A stretch of 64,000 bases of DNA, taken from Stramonita haemastoma (Eukaryota > Mollusca > Gastropoda > Neogastropoda > Muricidae). Of the stretch, positions 1 through 10,639 are shown piece by piece. The notes under the pieces were generated by a model that saw only the letters and a list, made by a program, of their open reading frames with translations, was not told where the DNA came from and made no database searches. Both the position numbers and the translations under genes were made by a program. How positions within the stretch are numbered: position 1 is the first letter of the stretch; every line of letters begins with the position of its first letter. Location: positions 66,700,071 to 66,764,070 of the forward strand of contig CM060322.1 of the NCBI GenBank assembly GCA_030674155.1. Reading direction: 5' to 3'.

Positions 1-297
1 GGCTCAGTGGTCAGAGCACTCGCTTTTCCCCGGCCAAGGTTTAGCAGCGTGGTTACCAATTGGATGGGTGACCATTTGCTCCGCCTTGGCTACAAGTACA
101 GTTCCCCCAGTTTACCCAGCTGTCAATGGGTACCTGCCCTCTTTAGGGTCAGGGAAGATAAAGCAGCGAGGGAGAGGAGATTTGCGCGGCCCTTGATATG
201 CTGGCCCCCTAGAGAAGCTGAGGTCTCTGACGCCTCGCTCCCCTGCTACGATCACACAGGTTATGGGACACCTTTACCTTTACCTTATGTTGTTGAT
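1..297 (+). mobile_element. F3 SINE: tRNA/5S rRNA hybrid, 5' end cut by window edge
   Basis: The first bases hold a tRNA box A-like motif (CTCAGTGGTCAGAGC). A 5S rRNA-like segment follows: TTTAGCAGCG, then TTGGATGGGTGACC at 60-73, which is the C-box core of animal 5S rRNA. A body with no known relative runs to a short ACCTTT tail at about 275-297. The second copy at 6874-7158 matches along the whole length, so this is a family and not a stray 5S fragment. The 5S segment here lacks several bases present in the other copy. No protein is encoded. Confidence 0.72.
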
Positions 298-372
298 GGA
301 CTGACTGTGAATGTTAACTGTACAGACTGTGTCTTCACAAACCACTGTGTCCAAACTGTAGAAAGCCTTCGG

Positions 373-803
373 TGGTCTAGGTGGTCTAGGTGGTAACGCG
401 CCTTGCCTAGAAAGCAAAAAGTCCGGGCCGGAGTGTGCGGTGGTTCGTACCCCGTTTGGGCCCAAAATTTTTCCCCCATCCATTAGACCTGAGTGGTGGT
501 CTGGGCGGTAGTCTTTGGGATGAGACAATAAACCGAGGTCCCATGTGTTACACATCATTATTTAGCGCACGTAAAAGAACCCAACCCACGGCAACAAGGG
601 GGTTGACCCTGGCAAAATTCTGTAGAAAAAAAGCCACTCTGATAGGGAAACAAATACAGTTGCATGCAGGAAAAAGAAAAAAAAATGGGTAGGTGCTGCA
701 CTTGTGGCGACGCCCTCTCCCCTGGGAGAGCAGCCCGAATTTCACCAGAGAAATCTGCTGTGACATAAAGTGGTACAAAATACAAAATACAAAAAAAAAA
801 AAA
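373..803 (+). mobile_element. F5 composite SINE ending in the F2-type 3' body
   Basis: The head is tRNA-like (GGTCTAGGTGGTAACGCG, then GGTTCGTACCCC) with extra bases between box A and box B. A central block with AAAGAACCC, GGGGGTTGACCCTGGC and a GGGAAACAAATACAGTTGC motif follows. The end is the 3' body shared with F2: CTCTCCCCTGGGAGAG and CAGAGAAATCTG hairpins, then GTGACATAAAGTGGTAC and an A-rich tail. A second copy of the head joined directly to the same 3' body lies at 46025-46195. GGTCTAGGTGG is duplicated at the start of the head. Confidence 0.65.
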
Positions 804-1757
<954 letters not shown>

Positions 1758-1845
1758 TAAATAGTAACAGCAAATAAAAGGTATTCTTAACATTAACATC
1801 AAGAAAAATATTGAACATTTAAAAATACCAAAAGAACTACAAGAA

Positions 1846-3378
1846 CTACAATAAATGCCCTATAGGACTTAACAACAAACCTTTAGCAATGTCAAACGTT
1901 AGATTTACATTGTTCAAAACTTCATCAATGGCATTCTCAGAAAAGGCAGGGAGATGATGTTTTAAGTTCTTACATTCAAGTATGATATGGGTATTTGAAA
2001 TATATCCACCACATAAGCATTTAACGTCCTTGCTGAATTTTGTCACGAAAGCATTTAATCTTATCCTAAAAAATAATGCCTTGAGTTTTCTCTCTTTGAC
2101 AGCATTTGTACAAGTCTCTAAATGATCAATGTATTCAACTATACTCTTCCCACTCGGAGTTGAATGTTGAGGCAGCTTGTTTTGCCGATGCTTTTCTGTA
2201 AATTTATTTAAAGATGCTTTTTCTAACAGCTGATAACCCTCTGCAATGGATAGAGGGACATGTAGTACTATAGACCCATTTTCATTACGTGCACCTTTTT
2301 TCGCAGCCCTGTCAGCCCACTCATTAGAAAATAACCCTATATGTGAAGGAATCCAACAAAATGAAACATGAATTCCTCTTAAACATAGAAGATTTATGAT
2401 GTATTTTATGTCTAGTATAAGTTTAGTAGATTGCTTATAAGTTGTAGACTTTAAGGCATACAATACTGATTTTGAATCCACACAAAGTAATATATGAAAA
2501 AAACAGTATGGATGATCTAAAATGAAAGTCAAAGCCATGAGAATAGCGATCAGTTCAGCTGTAAAAACAGATCGATTTTTTCCAATATAATATGACTTTT
2601 CTTTCTTTAGTGCCGGTATTACAAATGCTGAACCTGCTTGATGATTGTCTAAAAGTGAACCATCTGTATAAATTTTAAGACAATCAGAGTAATTATGCTG
2701 TATATGTGAATGAACATTGACTGCCATAACATTTGGATTCTCATTTTTGTTCATGTCAATATAATCTATATCAAAGTGTGCTCGCTTCATTTCCCAAACA
2801 GGACAGACTGAAACTGATCTATGTGCGTCTACATCAGATTTGAAAATTTCAGAACGCTCATAAAGATCTGATGTGTATGTACTTATTGTCATCAAAAAGT
2901 TTATGTGTCGGGCTCTTTTCGGGAAATCTGTTTCAGACCTCATTTTTATTTCTTCTGAAGCAAAATTTTCAGGTGTTGAGCTTCTGAGAATATATTTGGC
3001 ACATACAAGTTGTCGGTACTCATCAAGTGGTAACATTCCAATTTCGTTATATGTGTCAAGTGCAGAGGCATGGAATGGTACACCTAGAGCCAGTCTGTAC
3101 GCCTTACAGTCTACACTTTGAAGCTTCTTTAATAAGTACTTAGGTGCGCTAAAAAAGACTTCTTGTCCATAGGATAATTTAGATCTAATTAGGGAGGTAG
3201 AAAGATGTTTTAGAATTGTCATATCTTGTCCCCAATACTGCTTTTGTACAATTTTTAGCAGATTTAAACATTTTCTTCCTTTGGTTAAGATATAATCAAT
3301 GTGGGCATTCCACGTTAATTTTGAAGTAAGAAAAACACCTAAAAACTTTACTAAGTGTTTATATTTTATGTTTTGAAG
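1846..3378 (-). pseudogene. LINE-D: ORF2 C-terminal half with RNase H domain
   Basis: This frame of about 510 codons encodes the end of a non-LTR retrotransposon polyprotein. The N-terminal part carries FLGVFLTSKLTWNAHI, the thumb/connection region seen after the RT domain. An RNase H domain follows with its catalytic pattern: YTDGS at 2656-2670, an FTAELIAILMAL helix (Glu), LLCVDSKSVL (Asp), then CWIPSHIG and NEWADRAAK. The C-terminus holds a cysteine/histidine cluster (CLCGG...HIILEC). RNase H in a LINE points to the I/Jockey/Ingi-like side of the group; clade unresolved. The frame has no internal stop, but the endonuclease and RT palm are missing, so the element is 5'-truncated. It is bounded by a TG array upstream (coding sense) and a short CT/CA array downstream. 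The open frame runs on into the TG array, which I exclude. Confidence 0.85.
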
Positions 3379-3424
3379 GCGTGGGTGCGTGGGTGTGCGC
3401 GCGTGCGTGCGCGCGTGTGTGTGT

Positions 3425-3475
<51 letters not shown>

Positions 3476-3500
3476 TGCGTGCGTGCATGCATGCATGCGT
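3379..3500. repeat. (TG)n microsatellite with GC-rich and ATGC edges
   Basis: TG/CG dinucleotides from about 3380, an almost pure TG run to about 3474, then GCAT repeats. It forms the 5' boundary of LINE-D. Confidence 0.95.
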
Positions 3501-3733
3501 GTGTGTGTATGCATCGTACTGCACTGTACATTTTTTGATGATATTGCATTTATTTTACGTTTATTGTCTGGCCATGTAATTTGCTGTGTATTGTATGCAC
3601 ATGCACTTTTCCTTATGGTTGGGTTTTTTTTTGTGTGCCAGTCAATTTTTTCACGTTCATATGTCGGCTAACCGATTTAAATTGATTTGATTGTACAGCG
3701 CCGTGAGCCCGCGCTATATAAGCCTCCATTTAT

Positions 3734-3743
3734 TATCATCATC

Positions 3744-3808
<65 letters not shown>

Positions 3809-3809
3809 T
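3734..3809. repeat. (ATC)n microsatellite
   Basis: About 25 ATC triplets with two ACC variants. Confidence 0.97.
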
Positions 3810-3903
3810 ATGTCACAACTGCTCGAAACTGCAGTAGGAGGAATGCTGAAGAAGAGGAGATTCTACCATCAGCCCTGATTTTCTGCAGCTTCCACCAGTC
3901 TTA

Positions 3904-4194
3904 GCCGCTGTAGTCTAGTGGTTAGGGCGCTGGACTCATAATCTAAAGGTTGCCGGTTGGATCCCAGCTTTCGACTTTGGCGTTGTGCCCTTGGAAAAGG
4001 CACTTTACAGCTATTTTCTCACCCCACCCAGGTGTAAAAGCGGTACCAACCTTGTGTTGGGGGTTCACCCTGCGATAGACTGGCGTCCTATCCAGGGGGA
4101 GTCTATGACTCTCAGTGGCTTAAGGCCACAGAAACCGGGATAAACACCGGCCTGATGAGCCTTAGGTTCGAGACAGACTTTAACTTTAACTTTA
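3904..4194 (+). mobile_element. F4 SINE: tRNA head (CAT anticodon position), CTTTAA tail
   Basis: The head folds like a tRNA in outline: TAGTCTAGTGGTTAGG as box A, GGACTCATAATC in the anticodon position, and GGTTGGATCC as a decayed box B. The body includes TGCGATAGACTGGCGTCC and a CCACAGAAACCGGGAT stretch. The end is CTTTAACTTTAACTTT, a simple-repeat tail typical of a SINE mobilised by a LINE with short tandem 3' ends. The decayed box B and the attached body argue against a functional tRNA gene. Only one copy was found in the window. Confidence 0.75.
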
Positions 4195-4285
4195 GCTCTA
4201 CCAGTCTTTCCTCCAGATGTGGGATCTTTTCATGTAGCGAAGAAGCGTTCTCCTCCTTCATTTCACAGCAAATTAATGTCGTTAG

Positions 4286-4660
4286 ATCCACGTCCCATTG
4301 TAAAGTGTCACACCTGTCATAATACAGTTCGTTCATAGCATCCACGTCCCATTGTAAAGTGTCACACCTGTCATAATACACGTGGCTCATAGCATCCACG
4401 TCCCATTGTAAAGTGTCACACCTGTCATAATACAGTTCGTTCATAGCATCCACGTCCCATTGTAAAGTGTCACACCTGTCATAATACAGTTGTTCATAGC
4501 ATCCACGTCCCATTGTAAAGTGTCACACCTGTCATAATACAGTTCGTTCATAGCATCCACGTCCCATTGTAAAGTGTCACACCTGTCATAATACAGTTCC
4601 TTCATAGCATCCACGTCTCATTGTAAAGTGTCACACCTGTCATAATACAGTTGTTCACCT
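4286..4660. repeat. 54-bp minisatellite, seven copies
   Basis: Units start ATCCACGTCCCATTG at 4286, 4340, 4394, 4448, 4501, 4555 and 4609. All spacings are 54 bp except one of 53. Units are almost identical, so homogenisation is recent. Since 54 is a multiple of three, the minus strand reads as an 18-residue peptide repeat until the 53-bp unit breaks the frame. I regard the coding potential as accidental. There are no unique spacers, so it is not CRISPR-like. Confidence 0.95.
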
Positions 4661-4700
4661 GCCCCACACGTTTCTTTTCCAGTTTCCAGTCGATGTGGGA

Positions 4701-5103
4701 TTTTATTTATTTATTCTTTTATATCGAAGATAATGGAATAAGCACTTATGTGCTTTTTTGACATCCAGTCCCCGTGTGTATGCAGTTGTGTAAATATTGT
4801 CATCTGTTCCCACTGGCACACGATGGCCTACTCTTACGAAAAGCAAAAAAGGATTTAAAGTAAGTCTTCAAAGAGAACAGGATTTAATGTGAGCGCGAGA
4901 TGTTGTGAGCGCAAGATGTTTTTCGTGCGTTGGCACACGGGACCTCGGTTTATAGTCTCATCCGAAGGACCTTTGGGAGAGTGGAGTCAGCACTGATGAT
5001 AACTCCAGGAGAAAAATCTTCTCTACCGGGAATCGAACCTGGGTCGAACCTGGGTCGTCAAATTGCCAGTGCAATATTCTGACCACTAGGCTATCCCATC
5101 CCC
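4701..5103 (-). mobile_element. F1 SINE, full length, with internal duplications
   Basis: Read on the minus strand: tRNA head (TAGCCTAGTGGTCAGAAT), box B region with a GTTCGA motif duplicated in tandem, GTTATCATCAGTGCTGACTC, the central domain, then the ACATCCAGTCCCC/AGCAC tail and AAAAGAATAAATAAATAAAT. The central domain also holds a short duplication (GATGTTGTGAGCGCAAGATG on the plus strand). Two duplicated segments suggest local slippage. Confidence 0.8.
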
Positions 5104-5283
5104 CAGGATGATAGTGTGACCTGTGATGCCTGAAGTGGGGGGATTGCTTTTGCCATTTCTTCCACAGTAGCATCAGTCAGTCCATCTTCTCTGTTTGTGT
5201 GTGGAGGGGACAGTGTTGTTGACTATTGCTTGTGAACTTGCAGTTTAGCGGAAAATTTTCACTAGCCTCAATTTTTTTTAGCT

Positions 5284-5439
5284 TGTCTTATTTTATACCC
5301 CTTTATGTCACAGCAGATTTCTCTGCTGAAATTCGGGCTGCTCCCCCCGTGGAGAGCACGTCGCCACAAGTGTAGGCCTACCCATTATATATTTTTTTCC
5401 TCAGGGATGGTGTCTATACACGACACCTGTGTGTATGCT

Positions 5440-5478
<39 letters not shown>

Positions 5479-5632
5479 TTTGCCTTGCTCCTACCGGCAC
5501 ACGATGGCCTGATCTTCCGAAAGGCCGAACAGGGTTTTAAGGTGTGTGCAAGATGTTCAGCCTGCATTTGCACATGTGGCCTCGGTTGATAGTCTCCTCC
5601 AAATGACTTTGACATTCAGTTCGATTTTTGTA
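5284..5632 (-). mobile_element. F2 SINE without tRNA head, interrupted by poly-T
   Basis: Plus-strand order is GTCACAGCAGATTTCTCTGC, AATTCGGGCTGCTC, the GCCACAAGTG body, the TACCGGCACACGATGGCC central domain and GACTTTGACATTCAGTTCGA. A T run of about 32 bases (5442-5473) interrupts it. The tRNA head is absent or unrecognisable. Confidence 0.75.
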
Positions 5633-5992
5633 TGTTATCAACTTGCAGTTCAGCCGAAAGTATGAAGGATCTGTGCATTGGTAGCCTACAAAAGTTGAAT
5701 CACGGCACATGCTCCTTACATTTGTGCTTCAGACAGAAAGAGAACAATGCAATATATAATACAACAACAACAACCAGGTAGAAAACTTATTTGGAATGAA
5801 GATGAGAAGGAGAATTTTTAGAACTCTATTTCATCATCAGATTTCCATGACTATAGGCTATAAATGAAGCGATTCAGATGATCGATTACGATGTTGACGA
5901 TGTTGACAGAGCGCTGCATGTGTTTAATGATCATCTAAATAACGCTGCACAGAGTATGCTTAGGAAGGTTGGGGGCAACAGCAGAGCTTATA
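5633..5992. other. No feature recognised
   Basis: AT-rich sequence with a short ACA run at about 5760. Nothing else seen. Confidence 0.5.
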
Positions 5993-6332
5993 CTTATCTT
6001 TATTCTTTTATAGCGAGGATAATGGGATAAGCACTGTGTGCTTTTTTTTCCATCCAGTCCCCGTGTGTATGCAGTTGTGTAAATATTGTCATCTATTCTC
6101 ACCGGCACACAATGGCCAACTATTACGAAGAGCAAAACATGATTTAATGTGTGCAGCAAGATGTTTTGCGTGTGTTCACACACGGGGCCTTGGTTTACAG
6201 TCTCATCCAAAAGACTTTTCGGGACAGAGGAGTCAGCACTGATGTTAACTCCAGGGGAAAAATTCCCTCCAACGGGAATCGAACTCCAATCGTCAAATTG
6301 CCAGCGCAATGTTCTGACCACTAGGCTATAGT
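5993..6332 (-). mobile_element. F1 SINE, full length
   Basis: The tail lies at 5993-6060 and the central domain to about 6210. The tRNA head ends at 6332; on the plus strand it reads AACGGGAATCGAACTCCAAT and CTGACCACTAGGCTAT, the complements of box B and box A. Confidence 0.82.
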
Positions 6333-6496
6333 ATTCTGTCCCCCTGTGTATTCTCACAAATCCAGGTGGTATGATCAGGAATGCCTACAAAAGAAAAGAC
6401 TTGCTCCCGAGAAAGTATAAAAGAATTAAAAAGGGTTAAGACAAAGCACACTATATCATACCCAGGAAAGAATATAAAGCCACAATTAGACAGAAG

Positions 6497-6848
6497 TCTT
6501 ATTGGATGAGACTATAAACCAAGGCCCCCTGTGCGAACACACACAGAACATCTTGCGCACACGTTAAAACCCCATAAACATAAAAAATCTAAGAGCGAAC
6601 TTAAAACCCAAAACCGTGTTCCGCCTTTGAGAAGATCAGGCCATTGTGTGCCGGTAGGAGCTGATGACAAAATTATTTTAAAAAAAACAAACAACCAGCA
6701 TACACACATGTCGTGTTTACACCATCCCTTGTGATGGGTTGGCGCTGCACTTGTGGTGATGCTCTACCCGGGAGAGAGAGCAGCCCGAATTTCACAGGGA
6801 GAAATCTGCTGTGACATAAAGTGGTATAAAATACAATATATAAAAAAA
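6497..6848 (+). mobile_element. F2 SINE without head, with a 45-bp internal insertion
   Basis: It starts at GGATGAGACTATAAACCAAG and carries the F2 version of the central domain (GGTAGGAGCTGATGACAAAAT). The 3' body has CAGCCCGAATTTCAC and AGAAATCTGCTGTGAC. An AT-rich stretch of about 45 bases (6568-6612) splits the central domain. Confidence 0.75.
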
Positions 6849-6873
6849 AGCAGCAGCAAGACTATAGAAACAG

Positions 6874-7158
6874 TAGGGGCGGGATAGCTAAGTGGTCAGA
6901 GCTCTCGCTTTCCCCAAGTCAAATTAAGCAGCCTTGAATGTGGTTAGGCTACCAGTTGGATGGGTGACCGTTTGCGCGCCTTGGCTTCAGTACAGTTCCC
7001 CAGCTGTCAATGGGTACCTGCTCTTTTTAGGGTCAAGGAAGGTTAAGCAGCAAGGGAGAGGAGATGGGCGCTGCCCTCAACATGCTGGCCCCTAGAGAAG
7101 CTGAGGTCTGATGCCTCGCTTCCCTAGACCGCCTAGGTTATGGGAGACCTTTACCTTT
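6874..7158 (+). mobile_element. F3 SINE: tRNA/5S rRNA hybrid, full length
   Basis: The element starts GGGGCGGGATAGCTAAGTGG, with a box A-like motif followed by TCAGAGCTCTCGC. The 5S-derived segment runs from about 6916 to 6975: AAATTAAGCAG (5S box A/internal region), GTGGTTAGGCTACCAG, then TTGGATGGGTGACCG at 6956-6970. The body (GGGTACCTGC, GCTGGCCCCTAGAGAAGCTG) matches the copy at window position 1. It ends TTATGGGAGACCTTTACCTTT. The tRNA-then-5S order would place two RNA polymerase III promoter types in series. AmnSINE1 of amniotes is a known 5S/tRNA chimera with 5S first; here the order is reversed. Confidence 0.8.
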
Positions 7159-7159
7159 A

Positions 7160-7362
7160 GAGTCTTTTATTTTATTTTATTTTATTTTATTTTATTTTAT
7201 TTTATTTTATATTTTATATTTTATACACTTTATTGTGAAATTCGGGCTGCTCTCCCTCCCGGGGGGAGAGCGTGTTGCCACAAGTGCAAGCACCTACCCA
7301 TTATTTTTTTTCTTCTTCTCAGGGATGGTGTCTAAACACACACATGTGTGCATGCTGGGGTT
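7160..7362 (-). mobile_element. F2 SINE 3' fragment with (TTTTA)n tail
   Basis: Eleven or so TTTTA units (7165-7220) form the tail. They join an F2 3' body (GAAATTCGGGCTGCTCTCC, GAGAGCGTGTTGCCACAAGTG) that ends near 7362. The first hairpin is expanded (CCTCCCGGGGGGAGAG). Confidence 0.75.
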
Positions 7363-7639
7363 TATTTATTTTATTATCTTTTTAATATATAACTTTTGAG
7401 TCAAAGAACTTGTAGACGTCTCTAAAACTCCAAAGTGCTTTTGGTAAATCCCAGCGCAGAATTTGACACCCCACAGAGATAACAGCAGAAGATTGGTGCA
7501 GACAGGCAGCACTGATATTATAACAAACACTCTGCTCCCCCTCCCTCCCCTTACATTATTGGTTGTTATTGTTGTTGTTGTTGTGAAGGATTTGAATACT
7601 ACAAGCCCTTTGAGTTGTTTGCTTCATAAGATTTAGTGA
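7363..7639. other. No feature recognised
   Basis: Mixed sequence with a short TTG run near 7570. Nothing supportable. Confidence 0.5.
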
Positions 7640-7694
7640 TACTGACATTTATTATTATTATTATTATTATTTATTATTATTTATTATTTATTAT

Positions 7695-7758
<64 letters not shown>

Positions 7759-7780
7759 TATTATTATTATTTATTCACTG
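7640..7780. repeat. (ATT)n microsatellite
   Basis: ATT triplets with occasional ATTT interruptions. Confidence 0.95.
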
Positions 7781-7796
7781 GTGTCTAACAAAAAAA

Positions 7797-8008
7797 TCGA
7801 ACTGAATGTCAAAGTCATTCACATGAGACTAGACTATAAACCAAGGCCCCTTGTGCGAACGCACACACAGAACATCTTGGCACATGTTAGAACCCCGTTC
7901 TGCCTATAGAAGAGGCATAGGCCATCGTATCAGGAGGGATGACAAAATTATTTAAAAAAAAAAAAAAACATGCACACAGGTGTCGTGATTAGACACCATC
8001 TCCTGTGA
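7797..8008 (+). mobile_element. F2 SINE central fragment
   Basis: It contains ATCGAACTGAATGTCAAAGTC, the central domain (GAACGCACACACAGAACATC) and ACAGGTGTCGTGATTAGACA. Head and 3' body are missing. Confidence 0.7.
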
Positions 8009-8181
8009 GGGCACTGGAACCATTGGTATGGGTCATTGCCTTTCCAATGGATGATTCCAGTGGCATGGAGAGGGGGGGGGGGGTCTGCTGCATGGGTAAC
8101 AGTTTGCCCTCCATACTTACCCAGGCTTTGCCTCTAAAGAGTAGAGCGCAACTCCATAGCCTTCCGAGACTGATGGGTGCC

Positions 8182-8334
8182 TCTACTACTACTACTACTA
8201 CTACTATACTACTACTACTACTACTACTACTATACTTACTACTATACTACTAACTACTACTATACTACTACACTACTACTAACTACTACTACTACTACAT
8301 ACTAACTAACAACTACTACTATTATTATAATATA

Positions 8335-8387
<53 letters not shown>

Positions 8388-8412
8388 TATTATTATTATT
8401 ATTATTATTTTC
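8182..8412. repeat. (ACT)n and (ATT)n microsatellites
   Basis: ACT triplets with TACTA interruptions to about 8310, then ATT triplets to about 8410. A 10-base G run lies just upstream at about 8073. Confidence 0.95.
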
Positions 8413-8532
8413 ATTGTTATTATTTTAATCATAATTAACATCATTTTATCAGCTGCGAGTTCTTATCAAAAACATCAATACAGTTTTGACTCCAAAGAAA
8501 CCACATGTTACAGGCTATGCAGATCGCTAGGG

Positions 8533-8536
<4 letters not shown>

Positions 8537-8568
<32 letters not shown>

Positions 8569-8655
8569 ACACAACACTTACAGAGCCATATACACGCAAG
8601 CACCCTGCACGGACACGCGCGCGTGGCGTGTGCGTGTGTGTATGTGTGTGTGTGA
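8537..8655. repeat. (CA)n, then CGCG-rich and (GT)n stretch
   Basis: CA dinucleotides at 8537-8568, then ACACGCGCGCGTGGCGTGTG and a short GT run. The two runs are complementary and could fold back. Confidence 0.85.
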
Positions 8656-9077
8656 AATGGTTTTATTTGAAGTTGGGCTATCTTGGAATGATTAGACCAA
8701 AATGAAATGTAGCTACCTTGTCTTTCGCGATTTTGATTCGTATCAATATGCCTGTCAGTATTATCAATATGCCTGTCAGTATTGTAATTGCCCTTGATAG
8801 GATAATTGAAGTGTTTTTTACTTGACTGGTGGTTAATTAAAGGTGTTTATTTGAATCTTCAGATATTTTATTCTGTGTAATTGTCAGTTGATGTTTCGAA
8901 TCTCCACTTAGCAGAAATATCGTTTCATGTGGATTAGGCTGTAGGCTGTACCATTGCAATTTCCTGCACATTTGAACGTCTGCTCTAGCCTATTTCCTGT
9001 TGCTGTGCATGTTACCTTAGAATAATTACTAAAATTAGCCCTGGCCCTAGCAATCACCAAGTTTTCTGTCAATGCTT

Positions 9078-9165
9078 CTGATTGGCCGGTTATGACCAAC
9101 CAATGTTTTTCATTTAGGCTAGGCTTACCGGAAAAGAAAAACAAGATGGCGAACAACATGTGAGT
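9078..9165 (+). promoter_or_regulatory. Possible housekeeping promoter and first coding exon
   Basis: An inverted CCAAT box (GATTGGCC, about 9080) and a direct one (ACCAATG, about 9097) lie 50-65 bp upstream of TTACCGGAAAAG, an ETS-type core. Then comes ACAAGATGGCGAACAACATG. AAGATGGCG is the YY1-type start context of many animal housekeeping genes. The candidate ATG is at 9146, and GTGAGT at 9160-9165 would be a consensus splice donor after only 14 coding bases. No downstream exon is recognised. All motifs are short, so this is a hypothesis. Confidence 0.25.
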
Positions 9166-9736
9166 TTGTTGATAAAAGGAAAACAATTCATGAGCAAAAT
9201 ATAATTGTGACATTAACAAAGTAGGGTCAGAGTTTTAACGTGGCTTTACGAATCCGTTGTCACTCCATCAAAAATAAGCCATTTGCTTTCTGCATGGTTC
9301 ACTGGTTAAAATTAAGGTAGGTGAGGACAGTTGTGTTGATTTATTATTTTTTTAAAATGATTAGGCCTGTTTATTAGGTGCCAGCTCCCATATAGGAAGG
9401 TATCGAGTTTGGATGGGGTGCAGTTGTATACAGATCAGAAGACAAAAATAAAAATGCAGCTAAAATTAATATCTCATCCAGTTTGTACTGATCTCTGTAA
9501 GGTGGCTGGAGGAAGGGAGACAATCACATTTTTTTCACTTCAAGGGCACTGGCCGAGTGTCTCCCTTTAAATAAAAAAAATCCTGGAATTTAACTGTGAC
9601 AAGTTTATCCTATTTGAAGTTACTTTATTCTTATTTTAAAATAAAATGTCAAAAAAAGTTTTCTCACTAAATTTGTTAAAAGGAACTCATGCAACCCCCC
9701 CACCCCCAAACTAATTATAGTTATATACTGAACTCT

Positions 9737-9800
9737 CTTGTGTCTCTCTGTCTCTCTCTCTGTCTCTATCTCTCTCTCTGTCTCTCTCTCTCTCTGTTTG
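9737..9800. repeat. (CT)n-rich stretch with GTCTCT interruptions
   Basis: CT dinucleotides broken by G. In the right arm the matching place holds about 1 kb of unrelated sequence. Confidence 0.85.
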
Positions 9801-10019
9801 TGTGAGTGATCATGCATGCATACTGGTATAATGAAAAAAACCCTTATGCTTCTGCTTTTAATCTCCTTTGGGTTTTTGTTGGGGTTTTGGGGTTTGGTTT
9901 CTGTTGTTACTGGGGTTTTTTTTCTTTAGTGTTTTGTTGATTGTTTTTCTGTGTGAATATGTGGGTTTGGGGCTGATTTTACTATCATGATGTATCTGTA
10001 TTGGATTTATTTTATTATT

Positions 10020-10095
10020 ATAATGTGTACTTTAGGGTGGGGAATAGATGTGAAAAAAGCACATTGGTGCGTATTCATTATACTTGAAAAAAAAG
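10020..10095 (+). mobile_element. F1-like SINE tail fragment
   Basis: GGTGGGGAATAGATGTG, AAAAAAGCACATTGGTGCG and ATTCATTATACTTGAAA match the last 60 bases of F1 loosely. The counterpart in the right arm is at about 61985-62050. Confidence 0.5.
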
Positions 10096-10213
10096 AAAAA
10101 TGATTTGATCTCTCTCTCTTATCAAGCAGATTAGTTGTGTTTTTTTTTTTTTTTTTTTTTTAAAGTTCTGTTCTATAATTAAACATGTACCTAAAGTATA
10201 TTCTTTCCCTTGC

Positions 10214-10345
10214 AGCATGTACTGATGTAGACAACATTAAAGACTGGACTGCCCAACCCCTGCAACACCTCATACTAGCCACACAGGATCCTGAAGCATG
10301 GAAAAAGATCTCTGTTGCCTCTTCTCTCACGTCCTTTGAGAAATG
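10214..10345 (+). pseudogene. Probable LINE ORF2 C-terminal fragment
   Basis: One frame reads DNIKDWTAQPLQHLILATQD and then PEAWKKISVASS. This resembles the last residues of many LINE ORF2 proteins, where a DNIxxWT motif precedes a run ending in W(R/K)xx. A stop follows, then a TTCTTCTTC stretch that could be a decayed tail. The right-arm copy is at 61738-61880. The match rests on a short motif, so confidence is moderate. Confidence 0.45.
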
Positions 10346-10639
10346 GGACTGAGCAAGTGTGAGTGGTGTAGGCAATTGATGTGCACACATATCATACATG
10401 TTCTTCTTCTTCTCATTGGTTTAATGTTCATTCACTACAAGGTGATTTAGACAATGGTACATTCATATTAAGAATGTACTGAAAAGGGGATGAGGGGAAA
10501 GGTGAAAGGATGAAGAATGTAGTGGATGATGATAAGTTTATAAAATTTCATTTACAGTAACTGTACCACTGGTGACTGGCAAATACTTTCTGCAACTTAT
10601 ACTAGGACATGCAACTCAGAATCATACAGAACACTTTGG

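Noticed and set aside
3904..3970. Functional tRNA gene with CAT anticodon
   Set aside because: Box B is decayed, no proper acceptor stem closes, and a SINE body and tail follow. F1 and F2 heads were rejected as tRNA genes for the same reasons.
4286..4660. CRISPR-like direct repeats
   Set aside because: Repeats are adjacent 54-bp units with no unique spacers, and the context is eukaryotic.
6916..6975. 5S rRNA gene
   Set aside because: Only the internal promoter part is present, fused to a tRNA-like head and an unrelated body.
8505..8705. Short frame following the CA array
   Set aside because: Mostly Thr-His from the microsatellite; the remainder has no support.
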